Under the pieces are notes generated by a model. It ran no database searches. It had not been told where the DNA came from and worked only from the letters and a program-made list of their open reading frames with translations. Shown piece by piece: positions 1 through 7,376 of a stretch of 64,000 nt of DNA. Where the stretch lies: NCBI RefSeq assembly GCF_030845195.1, contig NZ_CP132543.1:575501-639500 (forward strand), read 5' to 3'. Numbering within the stretch: the stretch's first letter is position 1; every line of letters starts with the position of its first letter. Position numbers and translations under genes: made by a program. This DNA is from Sanyastnella coralliicola. Lineage in GTDB: Bacteria > Bacteroidota > Bacteroidia > Flavobacteriales_D > Sanyastnellaceae.

Positions 1-1
1 G

Positions 2-823
2 CAGAAGTACCTACCTAAACTTGCTTCAGGTGAATGGATCGGAGCTTGGGGCTTAACAGAAGCAAACACAGGTTCAGACGCGATGCGCATGAAGTGTGTA
101 GCTAAGAAGGAAGGAAACGAATGGGTGTTGAACGGAACAAAGAACTGGATTACTCACGGAATTAGTGGTGATGTGGCTGTAGTTCTTGCCCGTACCGGAG
201 ACCTTCTTGATTCAAACGGCATCACCGCATTCGTTGTAGAACGCGGAACGCCAGGATTCAAAGGAGGGAAGAAGGAAAACAAATTAGGAATGCGCGCCAG
301 TGAAACGGCGGAGCTTATCTTCGAAGATTGCCGCATTCCAGAAGAAAATGTACTCGGAGAGATCGGAGCTGGTTTCAAGCAAGCGATGAAGATTCTTGAT
401 GGCGGACGTATCAGTATTGGAGCGTTGGCATTGGGAATTGCGAAGGGAGCGATGGAAGCAAGTGTTCGCTACTCAAAAGAGCGTGAGCAGTTCGGACAAC
501 CAATTGCAAACTTCCAGGCAATTGCCTTTAAGTTGGCAGATATGGCTACAGAAATTGAAGCATCTGAGATGTTGCTTTCTGAGGCAGCCGATTTGAAGAA
601 CCGTGGAGAGAACGTCACCAAGGTATCAGCCATGGCAAAGTACTACGCGAGTGAAGTTTCAGTGAAAGTAGCGACGGAAGGTGTGCAAATCTTCGGTGGT
701 TATGGATACACGAAAGACTTCCCTGTAGAGAAGTTCTACCGTGATAGTAAGCTATGTACTATCGGGGAAGGAACCTCAGAGATCCAGAAATTGGTGATTT
801 CGAGGGAAATATTAAAAGATTGA
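2..823 (+). CDS. Acyl-CoA dehydrogenase, C-terminal part (5' end outside window)
   Basis: The frame is open from base 2 without a start codon, so the gene begins before the window; 273 codons are visible. It encodes a flavin-dependent acyl-CoA dehydrogenase, which makes the alpha-beta double bond in fatty acyl-CoA in the cytoplasm. Seen: the FAD/substrate segment [11 protein letters not shown] near the visible start, the C-terminal helical domain with QIFGGYGY, and EGTSEIQK close to the end, whose Glu matches the usual catalytic base. The length and motifs fit the short/medium-chain class. Chain-length preference cannot be read. It is followed 57 nt later by rpsU with its own promoter, so the two are probably separate units. 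Confidence 0.93.
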   Translation, partial: QKYLPKLASGEWIGAWGLTEANTGSDAMRMKCVAKKEGNEWVLNGTKNWITHGISGDVAVVLARTGDLLDSNGITAFVVERGTPGFKGGKKENKLGMRASETAELIFEDCRIPEENVLGEIGAGFKQAMKILDGGRISIGALALGIAKGAMEASVRYSKEREQFGQPIANFQAIAFKLADMATEIEASEMLLSEAADLKNRGENVTKVSAMAKYYASEVSVKVATEGVQIFGGYGYTKDFPVEKFYRDSKLCTIGEGTSEIQKLVISREILKD

Positions 824-824
824 T

Positions 825-854
825 TTGGAGTACGTAGATAATTGCGTATCTTTG
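825..854 (+). promoter_or_regulatory. Bacteroidetes-type promoter of rpsU
   Basis: TTG at 825-827 and TATCTTTG at 847-854 are separated by 19 nt. This matches the known Bacteroidetes sigma-A pattern of a -33 TTG and a -7 TAnnTTTG. The -7 box ends 26 nt before the rpsU ATG. The -33 element lies directly after the stop codon of the acyl-CoA dehydrogenase gene. Confidence 0.75.
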
Positions 855-880
855 CGCTCCATTTTAGACGAAGGAATATT

Positions 881-1072
881 ATGTTGATCATACCAGTAAA
901 AGAAGGAGAGAACATCGAACGTGCTCTCAAGAAGTTCAAGAAGAAATTCGATCGTACGGGAACAATGCGTGAGCTTCGTTACCGTCAAGAGTATGTGAAG
1001 CCATCTATCGAACGTCGTGAGGCGAAGAAGAAAGCTGTTTACAAAAACACGCTTCGTCAGCGCGAAGAATAA
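881..1072 (+). CDS. rpsU: 30S ribosomal protein S21
   Basis: A 63-residue small basic protein of the 30S subunit platform, involved in start-site base pairing of 16S rRNA. The start at 881 gives MLIIPVKEGENIERALKKFK, the usual Bacteroidetes S21 N-terminus. An in-frame ATG at 842 lies in front of the -7 promoter box and is rejected. The C-terminal half is rich in Lys/Arg (REAKKKAVYK), as in the family. It has its own promoter (825-854) and terminator (1099-1128). The gene order rpsU-xerC-hpf-tRNAs-tuf is the usual one for this phylum. Confidence 0.97.
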   Translation: MLIIPVKEGENIERALKKFKKKFDRTGTMRELRYRQEYVKPSIERREAKKKAVYKNTLRQREE

Positions 1073-1098
1073 GAGCGAACAACCTTTTCACTATATTA

Positions 1099-1128
1099 AG
1101 CGGAGTCTTTACGGCCTCCGCTTTTTTT
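1099..1128 (+). terminator. Intrinsic terminator after rpsU
   Basis: AGCGGAG (1099-1105) pairs perfectly with CTCCGCT (1116-1122), followed by seven T (1122-1128). The next base, 1129, is the first base of the xerC start codon. Confidence 0.85.
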
Positions 1129-2016
1129 ATGTCTAGAATTGATCTATTCCTTCAGTACCTCCGCTCGGAGAAACGTTCTTCGGAACACACAGTAAAGAGT
1201 TACGCCACCGATCTGGGGCAGTTTCAAGACTATTTAGCGTCTCAATACGAGATGGATGACCTGACGTCGTCAACGAGCATGATGATTCGTTCTTGGCTTG
1301 CGGATATGAAGTCGCGAGGGATCAGTGCGAAGTCTATGCATCGGAAACGATCAAGTCTTTCTACCTATTTCAAGTTTGCCCGAAAGCAAGGCTGGGTTGA
1401 TCACGATCCTGTGAAGAAAACCGTGGCTCCGAAAATGGAGAAACGACTGCCAGTATTTGCGAGTGAAGATCAGATGGGCAAGTTGCTCGATGAGGTCATG
1501 AAGGGAGGCGAAGACTTTTCGTCGAAAAGAGACCGTTTGATGGTAACCATCTTCTATGAAACGGGTATACGCTTATCAGAGCTGATCGGTATTACGATGC
1601 AAGCGATTGATTTTCAACGCGGCATGTTAAAGGTGCTTGGAAAGCGAAACAAAGAGCGGCTAATTCCGTTATCTAAAGAGACATTGGATCTAACGAAAGA
1701 TTACATCGAATCAAGGCAAGCGATCACCGGATCTGGAGACGCTTATTTACTCTGTACAGACCGGGGCGCCAAACTCTATCCAAATTTTGTTTATCGCAAG
1801 GTGAATGCTTATCTTGGAGAGGTAAGCAGCCTGGATAAGAGAAGTCCGCACGTCTTACGTCACACATTCGCGACGCATATGCTAAACAATGGAGCACAAC
1901 TGAATACAGTAAAAGAGTTGTTAGGGCATGCGAATCTTTCAGCGACCCAGGTGTATACTCATAACACGATCGAAAAGCTCAAGAATATTCATGAGCAGAA
2001 ACACCCTAAGGGATAA
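1129..2016 (+). CDS. xerC: Tyrosine recombinase XerC/XerD-type
   Basis: 295 residues, the usual length. Site-specific tyrosine recombinase that resolves chromosome dimers at dif with a partner Xer protein. The N-terminal SAM-like core-binding domain covers about 1-100, the catalytic domain about 105-290. All catalytic residues are visible: Arg148 (TGIRLSEL), Lys172 (GKRNKERLIP), His241 and Arg244 (HVLRHTFATHML), His267 (LLGHANL) and the nucleophile Tyr276 (ATQVYTH). The start codon follows immediately after the T-run of the rpsU terminator, so translation depends on read-through of that terminator or on a promoter inside rpsU. The next ATG in frame would remove the first binding helix. hpf follows 15 nt downstream. 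Confidence 0.95.
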   Translation: MSRIDLFLQYLRSEKRSSEHTVKSYATDLGQFQDYLASQYEMDDLTSSTSMMIRSWLADMKSRGISAKSMHRKRSSLSTYFKFARKQGWVDHDPVKKTVAPKMEKRLPVFASEDQMGKLLDEVMKGGEDFSSKRDRLMVTIFYETGIRLSELIGITMQAIDFQRGMLKVLGKRNKERLIPLSKETLDLTKDYIESRQAITGSGDAYLLCTDRGAKLYPNFVYRKVNAYLGEVSSLDKRSPHVLRHTFATHMLNNGAQLNTVKELLGHANLSATQVYTHNTIEKLKNIHEQKHPKG

Positions 2017-2031
2017 ATAAATTATAGCAAT

Positions 2032-2331
2032 ATGCAGGTACAAGTTCATTCAATCCATTTTGATGCTGATCAGAAGCTGATCACTTTCATTAACGAGAAA
2101 CTGCAAAAGCTGACCACCTTTCATGACCAGATTATTGGTGGCGAAGTTTTTCTTCGTCTAGAGAAGTCTGACGTGAATGAAAACAAGGTGGCAGAGATCA
2201 AATTGCACGTGCCAGGAAAAGATCTATTCGCTAAGCGTCAGTGTCGTACGTTCGAAGAAGCGACAGACGATGCAGTAGAGGCACTGCGACGACAAATTCG
2301 AAAGCAGCGCGACAAGGCTAGATCGCACTGA
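2032..2331 (+). CDS. hpf: Ribosome hibernation promoting factor, short HPF/RaiA type
   Basis: A 99-residue protein of the short HPF/YfiA family, without the C-terminal dimerisation domain of long HPF. It binds the 30S decoding region in slow growth and blocks translation. Seen: the beta-alpha start MQVQVHSIHFDADQKL, the helix IINEKLQKL-like segment, and a Lys/Arg-rich C-terminal helix (DAVEALRRQIRKQRDKARSH) expected to contact 16S rRNA. It lies 15 nt after xerC, probably in one transcript, and ends just before a hairpin at 2341-2376. Confidence 0.92.
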   Translation: MQVQVHSIHFDADQKLITFINEKLQKLTTFHDQIIGGEVFLRLEKSDVNENKVAEIKLHVPGKDLFAKRQCRTFEEATDDAVEALRRQIRKQRDKARSH

Positions 2332-2340
2332 TCAAAAAGA

Positions 2341-2376
2341 CGATCAAAAAGCGAATTTTTTTTCGCTGATCGTTTT
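2341..2376 (+). terminator. Probable terminator after hpf
   Basis: CGATC (2341-2345) and AGCGAA (2350-2355) pair with TTCGCT (2362-2367) and GATCG (2368-2372), with AAAA bulged on one side. Four T follow at 2373-2376. The weak U-run makes this less certain than the other terminators. Confidence 0.6.
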
Positions 2377-2403
2377 GTACGGAAAAAAAACTTCTTACAT
2401 TTG
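2375..2403 (+). promoter_or_regulatory. Promoter of the tRNA-tuf operon
   Basis: TTG at 2375-2377 and TACATTTG at 2396-2403 with an 18-nt spacer give a full match to the Bacteroidetes -33/-7 pattern. Transcription should begin a few bases after 2403, inside the hairpin at 2403-2433, about 55 nt before the first tRNA. Confidence 0.85.
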
Positions 2404-2433
2404 CACTCCCTTTTGCGAGGGAGTGCTTTTTTT
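2403..2433 (+). terminator. Terminator-like hairpin directly at the tRNA operon start
   Basis: GCACTCCC (2403-2410) pairs perfectly with GGGAGTGC (2419-2426) across the loop TTTTGCGA, followed by seven T (2427-2433). It has the form of an intrinsic terminator but lies immediately after the promoter, ahead of four tRNAs and tuf. It could cap or stabilise the 5' end, or abort early transcripts. Its function is unknown. Confidence 0.7.
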
Positions 2434-2464
2434 AGCACAAAAAAGTTCATTGATACAATGATAG

Positions 2465-2538
2465 GCCGATGTAGCTCAGCTGGCTAGAGCAGCTGATTTG
2501 TAATCAGCAGGTCGGGGGTTCGAGTCCCTCCATCGGCT
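2465..2538 (+). tRNA. tRNA-Thr (anticodon TGT)
   Basis: 74 nt. Acceptor GCCGATG (2465-2471) pairs with CATCGGC (2531-2537), with discriminator T at 2538. The anticodon stem CTGAT/ATCAG encloses TTTGTAA, giving TGT. The T arm contains GGTTCGAGTCC. No CCA is encoded. First of four clustered tRNAs ahead of tuf. Confidence 0.96.
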
Positions 2539-2564
2539 CTCCTTTTTTGGAGAAGGAATTGAAA

Positions 2565-2647
2565 GGGGATACGCCGGAGTTGGAGAGCCGGGGCAGACTG
2601 TAAATCTGTTGTCTCAGACTGAATAGGTTCGAATCCTATTATCCCCA
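2565..2647 (+). tRNA. tRNA-Tyr (anticodon GTA)
   Basis: 83 nt, class II with a long variable arm. Acceptor GGGGATA (2565-2571) pairs with TATCCCC (2640-2646), discriminator A. The anticodon loop CTGTAAA gives GTA. The T arm contains GGTTCGAATCC. No CCA is encoded as such; the bases after the discriminator are CCCC. Confidence 0.96.
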
Positions 2648-2669
2648 CCCCTTGAAGAAAAAATTATTA

Positions 2670-2743
<74 letters not shown>

Positions 2744-2761
2744 TTTTTTTTTTCTATACCA

Positions 2762-2833
2762 GCCGATGTAGCTCAGGGGTAGAGCGCTTCCTTGGTAAGG
2801 AAGAGGTCACGGGTTCAATTCCCGTCATTGGCT
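2762..2833 (+). tRNA. tRNA-Thr (anticodon GGT)
   Basis: 72 nt. Acceptor GCCGATG (2762-2768) pairs with CATTGGC (2826-2832) with one G-T pair, discriminator T. Anticodon stem CTTCC/GGAAG with loop TTGGTAA gives GGT. tuf begins 52 nt later, so tRNA and EF-Tu are probably cut from one transcript. Confidence 0.96.
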
Positions 2834-2885
2834 CAAAGGAATTTATTAGAAAACGAACAGGAACAATTAATTAAACATTCTGGCT

Positions 2886-4073
2886 ATGGCTAAAGAAACA
2901 TTCGACCGTTCGAAGCCGCACGTGAATATTGGAACCATTGGTCACGTTGACCACGGTAAGACCACTCTTACAGCAGCGATCACTAAAGTACTTGCTGACG
3001 CTGGTCACTCTGAGGCACGTAGCTTCGACCAAATTGACAACGCACCTGAAGAAAAGGAGCGTGGTATTACAATTAACTCTTCACACGTAGAGTACGCAAC
3101 TGCAAACCGTCACTACGCACACGTTGACTGTCCTGGACACGCCGACTACGTGAAGAACATGGTAACTGGTGCTGCTCAAATGGACGGAGCGATCCTTGTG
3201 GTTGCTGCAACTGATGGGCCTATGCCACAGACACGTGAGCACATCCTTCTTGGACGTCAGGTAGGTGTACCACGTATCGTTGTGTTCCTGAACAAAGTTG
3301 ACATGGTAGATGACGAAGAGCTTCTAGAGCTTGTTGAAATGGAGGTTCGTGACCTTCTGTCATTCTACGAATACGATGGTGATGAAACTCCTGTAATCCA
3401 GGGATCTGCACTTGGTGCATTGAATGGAGAAGGGAAGTGGGTTGAAACTGTACTTAACCTTATGGAAGCAGTTGACAACTGGATCGAAATCCCACCACGT
3501 GATAACGAAAAGCCTTTCTTGATGTCTGTTGAGGACGTATTCTCGATCACTGGTCGTGGTACTGTAGCAACAGGACGTATCGAAACAGGAGTAATCAACT
3601 CTGGTGAAGAAGTTGAGATCGTAGGTATGCAGGAAGAGAGCCTTAAGTCTACAGTGACTGGGGTTGAGATGTTCCGTAAGATCCTTGATCGCGGTGAAGC
3701 TGGAGATAACGTAGGTCTACTTCTACGTGGTGTTGACAAGAAGGAGATTCGCCGTGGTATGGTGATCGTGAAGCCTGGGTCAATCACTCCTCACACGAAG
3801 TTCAAAGGAGAGGTTTACATCCTTAAGAAAGAAGAAGGTGGACGTCACACTCCATTCCACAACCGCTACCGTCCACAGTTCTACTTCCGTACGACGGACG
3901 TAACTGGTGAGATCATCCTTGGTGATGGACGCGAGATGGTGATGCCTGGTGATAACGTAACCATCGAAGTGAATTTGATCGCTCCTGTAGCGATGGACAA
4001 AGGACTTCGTTTCGCAATCCGCGAAGGTGGACGTACAGTAGGAGCTGGACAGGTGACTGAGATCATCGAGTAA
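2886..4073 (+). CDS. tuf: Translation elongation factor Tu
   Basis: 395 residues, the normal length. GTPase that carries aminoacyl-tRNA to the ribosome. Seen: P-loop GHVDHGKT at 19-26, switch I RGITI at 59-63, DCPGH at 81-85, NKVD at 136-139, then the two beta-barrel domains, ending in [11 protein letters not shown]. The start at 2886 gives [20 protein letters not shown], typical for the phylum. It lies in the tRNA-tuf-tRNA(Trp)-secE-nusG order and is closed by a hairpin at 4101-4130. This is the only tuf copy in the window. Confidence 0.99.
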   Translation: MAKETFDRSKPHVNIGTIGHVDHGKTTLTAAITKVLADAGHSEARSFDQIDNAPEEKERGITINSSHVEYATANRHYAHVDCPGHADYVKNMVTGAAQMDGAILVVAATDGPMPQTREHILLGRQVGVPRIVVFLNKVDMVDDEELLELVEMEVRDLLSFYEYDGDETPVIQGSALGALNGEGKWVETVLNLMEAVDNWIEIPPRDNEKPFLMSVEDVFSITGRGTVATGRIETGVINSGEEVEIVGMQEESLKSTVTGVEMFRKILDRGEAGDNVGLLLRGVDKKEIRRGMVIVKPGSITPHTKFKGEVYILKKEEGGRHTPFHNRYRPQFYFRTTDVTGEIILGDGREMVMPGDNVTIEVNLIAPVAMDKGLRFAIREGGRTVGAGQVTEIIE

Positions 4074-4100
4074 AAGTCCTTTACAATAACTGAATTTGGT

Positions 4101-4130
4101 AAAGAAGGTGATTTTCGAGTCACCTTCTTT
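4101..4130 (+). terminator. Hairpin between tuf and tRNA-Trp
   Basis: AAAGAAGGTGA (4101-4111) pairs perfectly with TCACCTTCTTT (4120-4130), an 11-bp stem with an 8-nt loop. The T-run is part of the stem and no long U-tail follows. It may end most tuf transcripts or act as a processing site before tRNA-Trp, which begins 10 nt later with no clear promoter of its own. Confidence 0.65.
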
Positions 4131-4140
4131 CGCCTTATTC

Positions 4141-4213
4141 ACGGGTGTAGCTCAATTGGTAGAGTAGCGGTCTCCAAAACCGTTGGCTGTAGGTTCGAGT
4201 CCTACCACCCGTG
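4141..4213 (+). tRNA. tRNA-Trp (anticodon CCA)
   Basis: 73 nt. Acceptor ACGGGTG (4141-4147) pairs with CACCCGT (4206-4212), discriminator G as usual for Trp. Anticodon stem GCGGT/ACCGT with loop CTCCAAA gives CCA. The T arm contains GGTTCGAGTCC. secE starts 15 nt after it. Confidence 0.96.
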
Positions 4214-4228
4214 CTTAACAAGCTAGCT

Positions 4229-4447
4229 ATGGCAGGAATTAAATCATATTTCGAAGAGTCTTACCAGGAATTGGTAAACAAGGTGACTTGGCCTACTTGG
4301 AAAGAACTTCAGGAAGCGTCTGTATTGGTATTCATTGCTTCGCTCATTTTCGCTGGTATTATCTTCTTGATGGATTACGTGTTCGGAGTGAACGCTGAAG
4401 ACTCTTTATGGAGAGGAATTATTGGCTTCTTGTACGACCTACTGTAA
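4229..4447 (+). CDS. secE: Preprotein translocase subunit SecE
   Basis: 72 residues with one membrane segment near residues 32-52 (VLVFIASLIFAGIIFLMDYV), the short single-span SecE form. It clamps SecY in the SecYEG channel. The conserved amphipathic part ELVNKVTWPTWKE precedes the membrane segment. The start is set at ATG 4229. An upstream in-frame GTG at 4211 lies inside the tRNA-Trp acceptor stem and is rejected. nusG follows 27 nt later, the usual neighbour. Confidence 0.95.
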   Translation: MAGIKSYFEESYQELVNKVTWPTWKELQEASVLVFIASLIFAGIIFLMDYVFGVNAEDSLWRGIIGFLYDLL

Positions 4448-4474
4448 TCCACAGACTAAACGCCCTAGCGCCGC

Positions 4475-5026
4475 ATGGCTGAGATAAATAAGAAATGGTA
4501 CGTTGTTCGCGCAATTAGCGGACAAGAGAAGAAAGTGAAAGACTCGATTGAGAGTGAGATCGCAGCACAAGGTCTTCAAGACTACGTGGGGCAGATCCTT
4601 ATTCCAATCGAAAAGATATATCAGATCCGAAACGGGAAGAAGGTAAGCAAAGAGCGTAGCCTTTTCCCAGGATACGTTTTCATCGAGTGTTCACTCGTTG
4701 GAGAGGTGCCACACACGATCCGAAACGTCACCAACGTTATCGGATTCCTCGGAGCTGAAAAACGCGGTGAGCCACTACCGTTGACAAACGCAGAGGTGAA
4801 CCGTATGCTCGGTAAAGTTGATGAACTCGCTGAGTCTGACGAAGAGTTGAACATCCCATTCATCGTTGGTGAAACTATCAAGGTGATCGACGGACCGTTC
4901 AACGGATTCAACGGAACGATCGAGGAGATCAACGAAGAGAAGAAGAAACTGAAGGTGATGGTGAAAATCTTCGGTCGAAAAACTCCTGTAGAACTAGGCT
5001 ACCTGCAGGTAGAAAAAGAAGCCTAA
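4475..5026 (+). CDS. nusG: Transcription termination/antitermination factor NusG
   Basis: 183 residues. Binds the clamp of RNA polymerase and links it to Rho or to the ribosome. The N-terminal NGN domain starts KKWYVVRAISGQEKKVKDS and contains LFPGYVFIE. The C-terminal KOW domain holds VIDGPFNGFNGTIEEI. Length and order of domains are normal. It lies between secE and rplK. An 86-nt gap with a possible folded leader separates it from rplK. Confidence 0.97.
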   Translation: MAEINKKWYVVRAISGQEKKVKDSIESEIAAQGLQDYVGQILIPIEKIYQIRNGKKVSKERSLFPGYVFIECSLVGEVPHTIRNVTNVIGFLGAEKRGEPLPLTNAEVNRMLGKVDELAESDEELNIPFIVGETIKVIDGPFNGFNGTIEEINEEKKKLKVMVKIFGRKTPVELGYLQVEKEA

Positions 5027-5040
5027 TAAATAAGGAATCT

Positions 5041-5095
5041 TCAGCCGTCAAGTACAATGTTCCAATAATGCTTCCCATTGGACACTGACGACTGA
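5041..5095 (+). promoter_or_regulatory. Folded leader upstream of rplK (candidate)
   Basis: TCAGCCGTCA (5041-5050) can pair with TGACGACTGA (5086-5095) at nine of ten positions, and inside it CCAAT (5062-5066) pairs with ATTGG (5077-5081). The structure ends 17 nt before the rplK start. L1 is known to repress L11-L1 operons through an mRNA site near rplK, so this could be such a site. That link is inference from position; no L1-site consensus was verified. Confidence 0.4.
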
Positions 5096-5112
5096 CCAAC
5101 TATAAAGTAAAA

Positions 5113-5550
5113 ATGGCTAAAGAAGTAGCTGCTCTGATCAAACTGCAAGTACGCGGTGGCGCAGCCAACCCTTCGCCACCTGTCGGCCCAGCACTGGGTG
5201 CGAAAGGTGTAAACATCATGGAGTTCTGTAAGCAGTTCAATGCTAGAACCCAGGATAAGCAAGGGAAGGTTTTGCCTGTAGTGATCACGGTGTACGGTGA
5301 TAAGTCTTTTGACTTCATCATCAAAACACCACCGGCTGCCGTTCAACTCCTCGAAGCTGCGAAGATCAAGAAAGGATCGTCGGAGCCTAACCGAGTGAAG
5401 GTGAAATCGGTGACTTGGGATCAAGTGCGTGCAATTGCAGAAGACAAGATGCCAGACTTGAATTGCTTTACTGTGGAATCTGCGATGAGCATGGTTGCTG
5501 GTACAGCAAGAAGTATGGGTATTACAGTATCCGGTGAACGGCCATTTTAG
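5113..5550 (+). CDS. rplK: 50S ribosomal protein L11
   Basis: 145 residues. Part of the GTPase-associated centre, binding 23S rRNA helices 43/44. Seen: [20 protein letters not shown] at the start, [20 protein letters not shown] with the prolines of the flexible N-terminal domain, and the C-terminal rRNA-binding domain ending with [11 protein letters not shown]. Length is normal. rplA begins 20 nt after it in the same transcript. Confidence 0.98.
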   Translation: MAKEVAALIKLQVRGGAANPSPPVGPALGAKGVNIMEFCKQFNARTQDKQGKVLPVVITVYGDKSFDFIIKTPPAAVQLLEAAKIKKGSSEPNRVKVKSVTWDQVRAIAEDKMPDLNCFTVESAMSMVAGTARSMGITVSGERPF

Positions 5551-5570
5551 TCAGATCAAAAAGTAAAACG

Positions 5571-6266
5571 ATGGGAAGATTAACCAAAAACAGGAAAGCA
5601 GCCCTCGAGAAGTATGATCCAGAATCAAGCTATAGCTTGTCTGATGCGGCTTCGATCGTAAAGACATTGTCTAATAGCAAGTTCGATGCTTCTGTGGACA
5701 TTGCAGTTCGTCTTGGTGTTGATCCCAGAAAGTCTAACCAAATGGTTCGTGGAACAGTATCACTGCCCCACGGTACCGGAAAGAACGTTCGCGTTCTTGT
5801 ACTCTGTACACCTGACAAAGAGCAGGAGGCGTCTGACGCCGGTGCAGATTACGTTGGACTGGATGAGTATCTGACTAAAATCAAGGGCGGATGGACCGAC
5901 GTTGACGTTATTATTACCACCCCTAGCGTAATGGGGAAAGTTGGTGCACTAGGACGAATCCTCGGACCTCGTGGACTAATGCCAAACCCGAAATCGGGTA
6001 CCGTTACGATGGAGGTAGGAAAGGCTGTTACAGATGTAAAAGCAGGTAAAATTGACTTTAAGGTAGATAAGTATGGAATTATCCATGCATCTGTTGGAAA
6101 GGTCTCTTTCGATGCGAAACAACTTCAAGATAATGCTGCAGAGCTTATCTCGACGTTGATGAAGCTCAAGCCTGCTTCGGCAAAAGGGGCATACATTAAG
6201 AGCATCTCTTTGAGTGCGACAATGAGCCCTGGAGTGAAGGTAGAACCCAAATCAGTTGCATCGTAA
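5571..6266 (+). CDS. rplA: 50S ribosomal protein L1
   Basis: 231 residues, the usual size. Binds the L1 stalk of 23S rRNA and moves with E-site tRNA. In many bacteria it also represses its own operon. Seen: [20 protein letters not shown], the family signature, and [19 protein letters not shown]. It lies between rplK and rplJ, with 28 nt to rplJ. Confidence 0.98.
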   Translation: MGRLTKNRKAALEKYDPESSYSLSDAASIVKTLSNSKFDASVDIAVRLGVDPRKSNQMVRGTVSLPHGTGKNVRVLVLCTPDKEQEASDAGADYVGLDEYLTKIKGGWTDVDVIITTPSVMGKVGALGRILGPRGLMPNPKSGTVTMEVGKAVTDVKAGKIDFKVDKYGIIHASVGKVSFDAKQLQDNAAELISTLMKLKPASAKGAYIKSISLSATMSPGVKVEPKSVAS

Positions 6267-6294
6267 GAGGTAACTGGCTTAAAACTTTGGAAGA

Positions 6295-6822
6295 ATGACC
6301 AGAGAAGAAAAAACCCAGATGATCGAAGATTTGCAAGCCGTGTTGGCAGAGAACGATGTTCTCTACCTAACTGACGCTTCAGGTCTAGACTCTGTTTCGA
6401 CAAGCCAACTGAGAGGGGAATGCTTCAAAAACGGAATCACACTACGCGTGGTGAAGAATACACTTCTGAAGATCGCTATGGATCGCACAGAAGGAAAAGA
6501 CTTCAGCCCACTGTATGATGAGACGCTCAAAGGACAAACTGCACTGATGATTGCATCTGTGGGGAATGCTCCAGCTAAGCTGATCAAAGAATTCCGTAAG
6601 AAGTCTGATCGTCCTACACTCAAAGGCGCTTACATTGAAGAGGCATGTTTTGTTGGAGACGACAAACTGGAAACGCTATCACAGATCAAATCAAAGGAAG
6701 AAGTTATTGGAGAGATCATTGGTCTTCTACAGTCACCTGCGAAAAACGTTCTGTCTGCACTACAGTCTGGAGGATCTACAATTGCTGGCCTCGTAAAAAC
6801 GCTTCAAGAGCGTGAATCTTGA
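6295..6822 (+). CDS. rplJ: 50S ribosomal protein L10
   Basis: 175 residues. L10 forms the base of the stalk and carries L7/L12 dimers on its C-terminal helix. Seen: an N-terminal rRNA-binding part starting MTREEKTQMIEDLQAVLAEN, the motif RVVKNTLLKIA, and the C-terminal helix region with SPAKNVLSALQSGGSTIAGL. The gap to rplA is only 28 nt, too short for a classical L10 leader, so feedback control would have to use sequence inside rplA. Confidence 0.97.
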   Translation: MTREEKTQMIEDLQAVLAENDVLYLTDASGLDSVSTSQLRGECFKNGITLRVVKNTLLKIAMDRTEGKDFSPLYDETLKGQTALMIASVGNAPAKLIKEFRKKSDRPTLKGAYIEEACFVGDDKLETLSQIKSKEEVIGEIIGLLQSPAKNVLSALQSGGSTIAGLVKTLQERES

Positions 6823-6867
6823 AAAACAATACACATTTAATTTAGAATCTTTTTAAATCATAATAAA

Positions 6868-7245
6868 ATGGCGGATTTGAAAGCATTTGCTGAAGAGCTA
6901 GTTAACCTAACAGTAAAAGAGGTGAACGAGCTTGCAGAAATCCTCAAGGAAGAATACGGTATCGAACCTGCTGCTGCTGCTGCAGTAGTTGCTGGTCCTG
7001 CTGGTGGCGGAGACGCTGGAGGCGGTGACGAGAAAACTGAGTTCGACGTAATCCTTAAGGCTCCAGGTGGAGCGAAGCTTGCAGTAGTAAAGCTTGTTAA
7101 GGAACTAACTGGTCTGGGTCTTAAAGAAGCGAAAGGAATCGTTGACTCAGCACCTGCTCCAATCAAGGAAGGTGTACCTAAAGATGAAGCTGATTCATTG
7201 AAGTCACAACTTGAAGAAGCTGGAGCAGAAGTTGAGGTTAAGTAA
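6868..7245 (+). CDS. rplL: 50S ribosomal protein L7/L12
   Basis: 125 residues. Forms the mobile stalk that recruits translation GTPases. Seen: the N-terminal dimerisation helices ([20 protein letters not shown]), an Ala/Gly-rich hinge around residues 37-55, and the C-terminal domain with [20 protein letters not shown] and [15 protein letters not shown], including the lysines that contact factors. It is followed by a strong hairpin before rpoB. Confidence 0.98.
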   Translation: MADLKAFAEELVNLTVKEVNELAEILKEEYGIEPAAAAAVVAGPAGGGDAGGGDEKTEFDVILKAPGGAKLAVVKLVKELTGLGLKEAKGIVDSAPAPIKEGVPKDEADSLKSQLEEAGAEVEVK

Positions 7246-7266
7246 GAATACTATCCAACTCTGATG

Positions 7267-7323
7267 GGGTTTAGGCCGGGCCGCAGGTCCAGGCCTAAAC
7301 CCTTTTATACCCCCTAGGTATAA
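7267..7323 (+). terminator. Attenuator-like hairpins between rplL and rpoB
   Basis: GGGTTTAGGCC (7267-7277) pairs perfectly with GGCCTAAACCC (7292-7302), followed by TTTT (7303-7306). A second small hairpin, TTATACC (7305-7311) with GGTATAA (7317-7323), follows directly. rpoB starts 53 nt later without a clear promoter. Partial termination between rplL and rpoB is known from E. coli and would lower polymerase relative to stalk protein. The same role here is inference. Confidence 0.7.
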
Positions 7324-7376
7324 AGAACACGAAACCTGCACCCCTCTTTGTTGTTGTACCCTAGTCTGTAAACCTC

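Noticed and set aside
3365-4142. Long reading frames opposite to tuf, and similar ones opposite to rpoB, rpoC and glgB
   Set aside because: Mirror frames of strongly biased coding sequence; no family motif and no start or promoter signals.
4211-4228. Upstream GTG start for secE
   Set aside because: It lies in the acceptor stem of tRNA-Trp. ATG 4229 gives the normal N-terminus.
6267-6294. Classical L10 leader before rplJ
   Set aside because: Only 28 nt separate rplA and rplJ, too short for the known L10(L12)4 leader structure.
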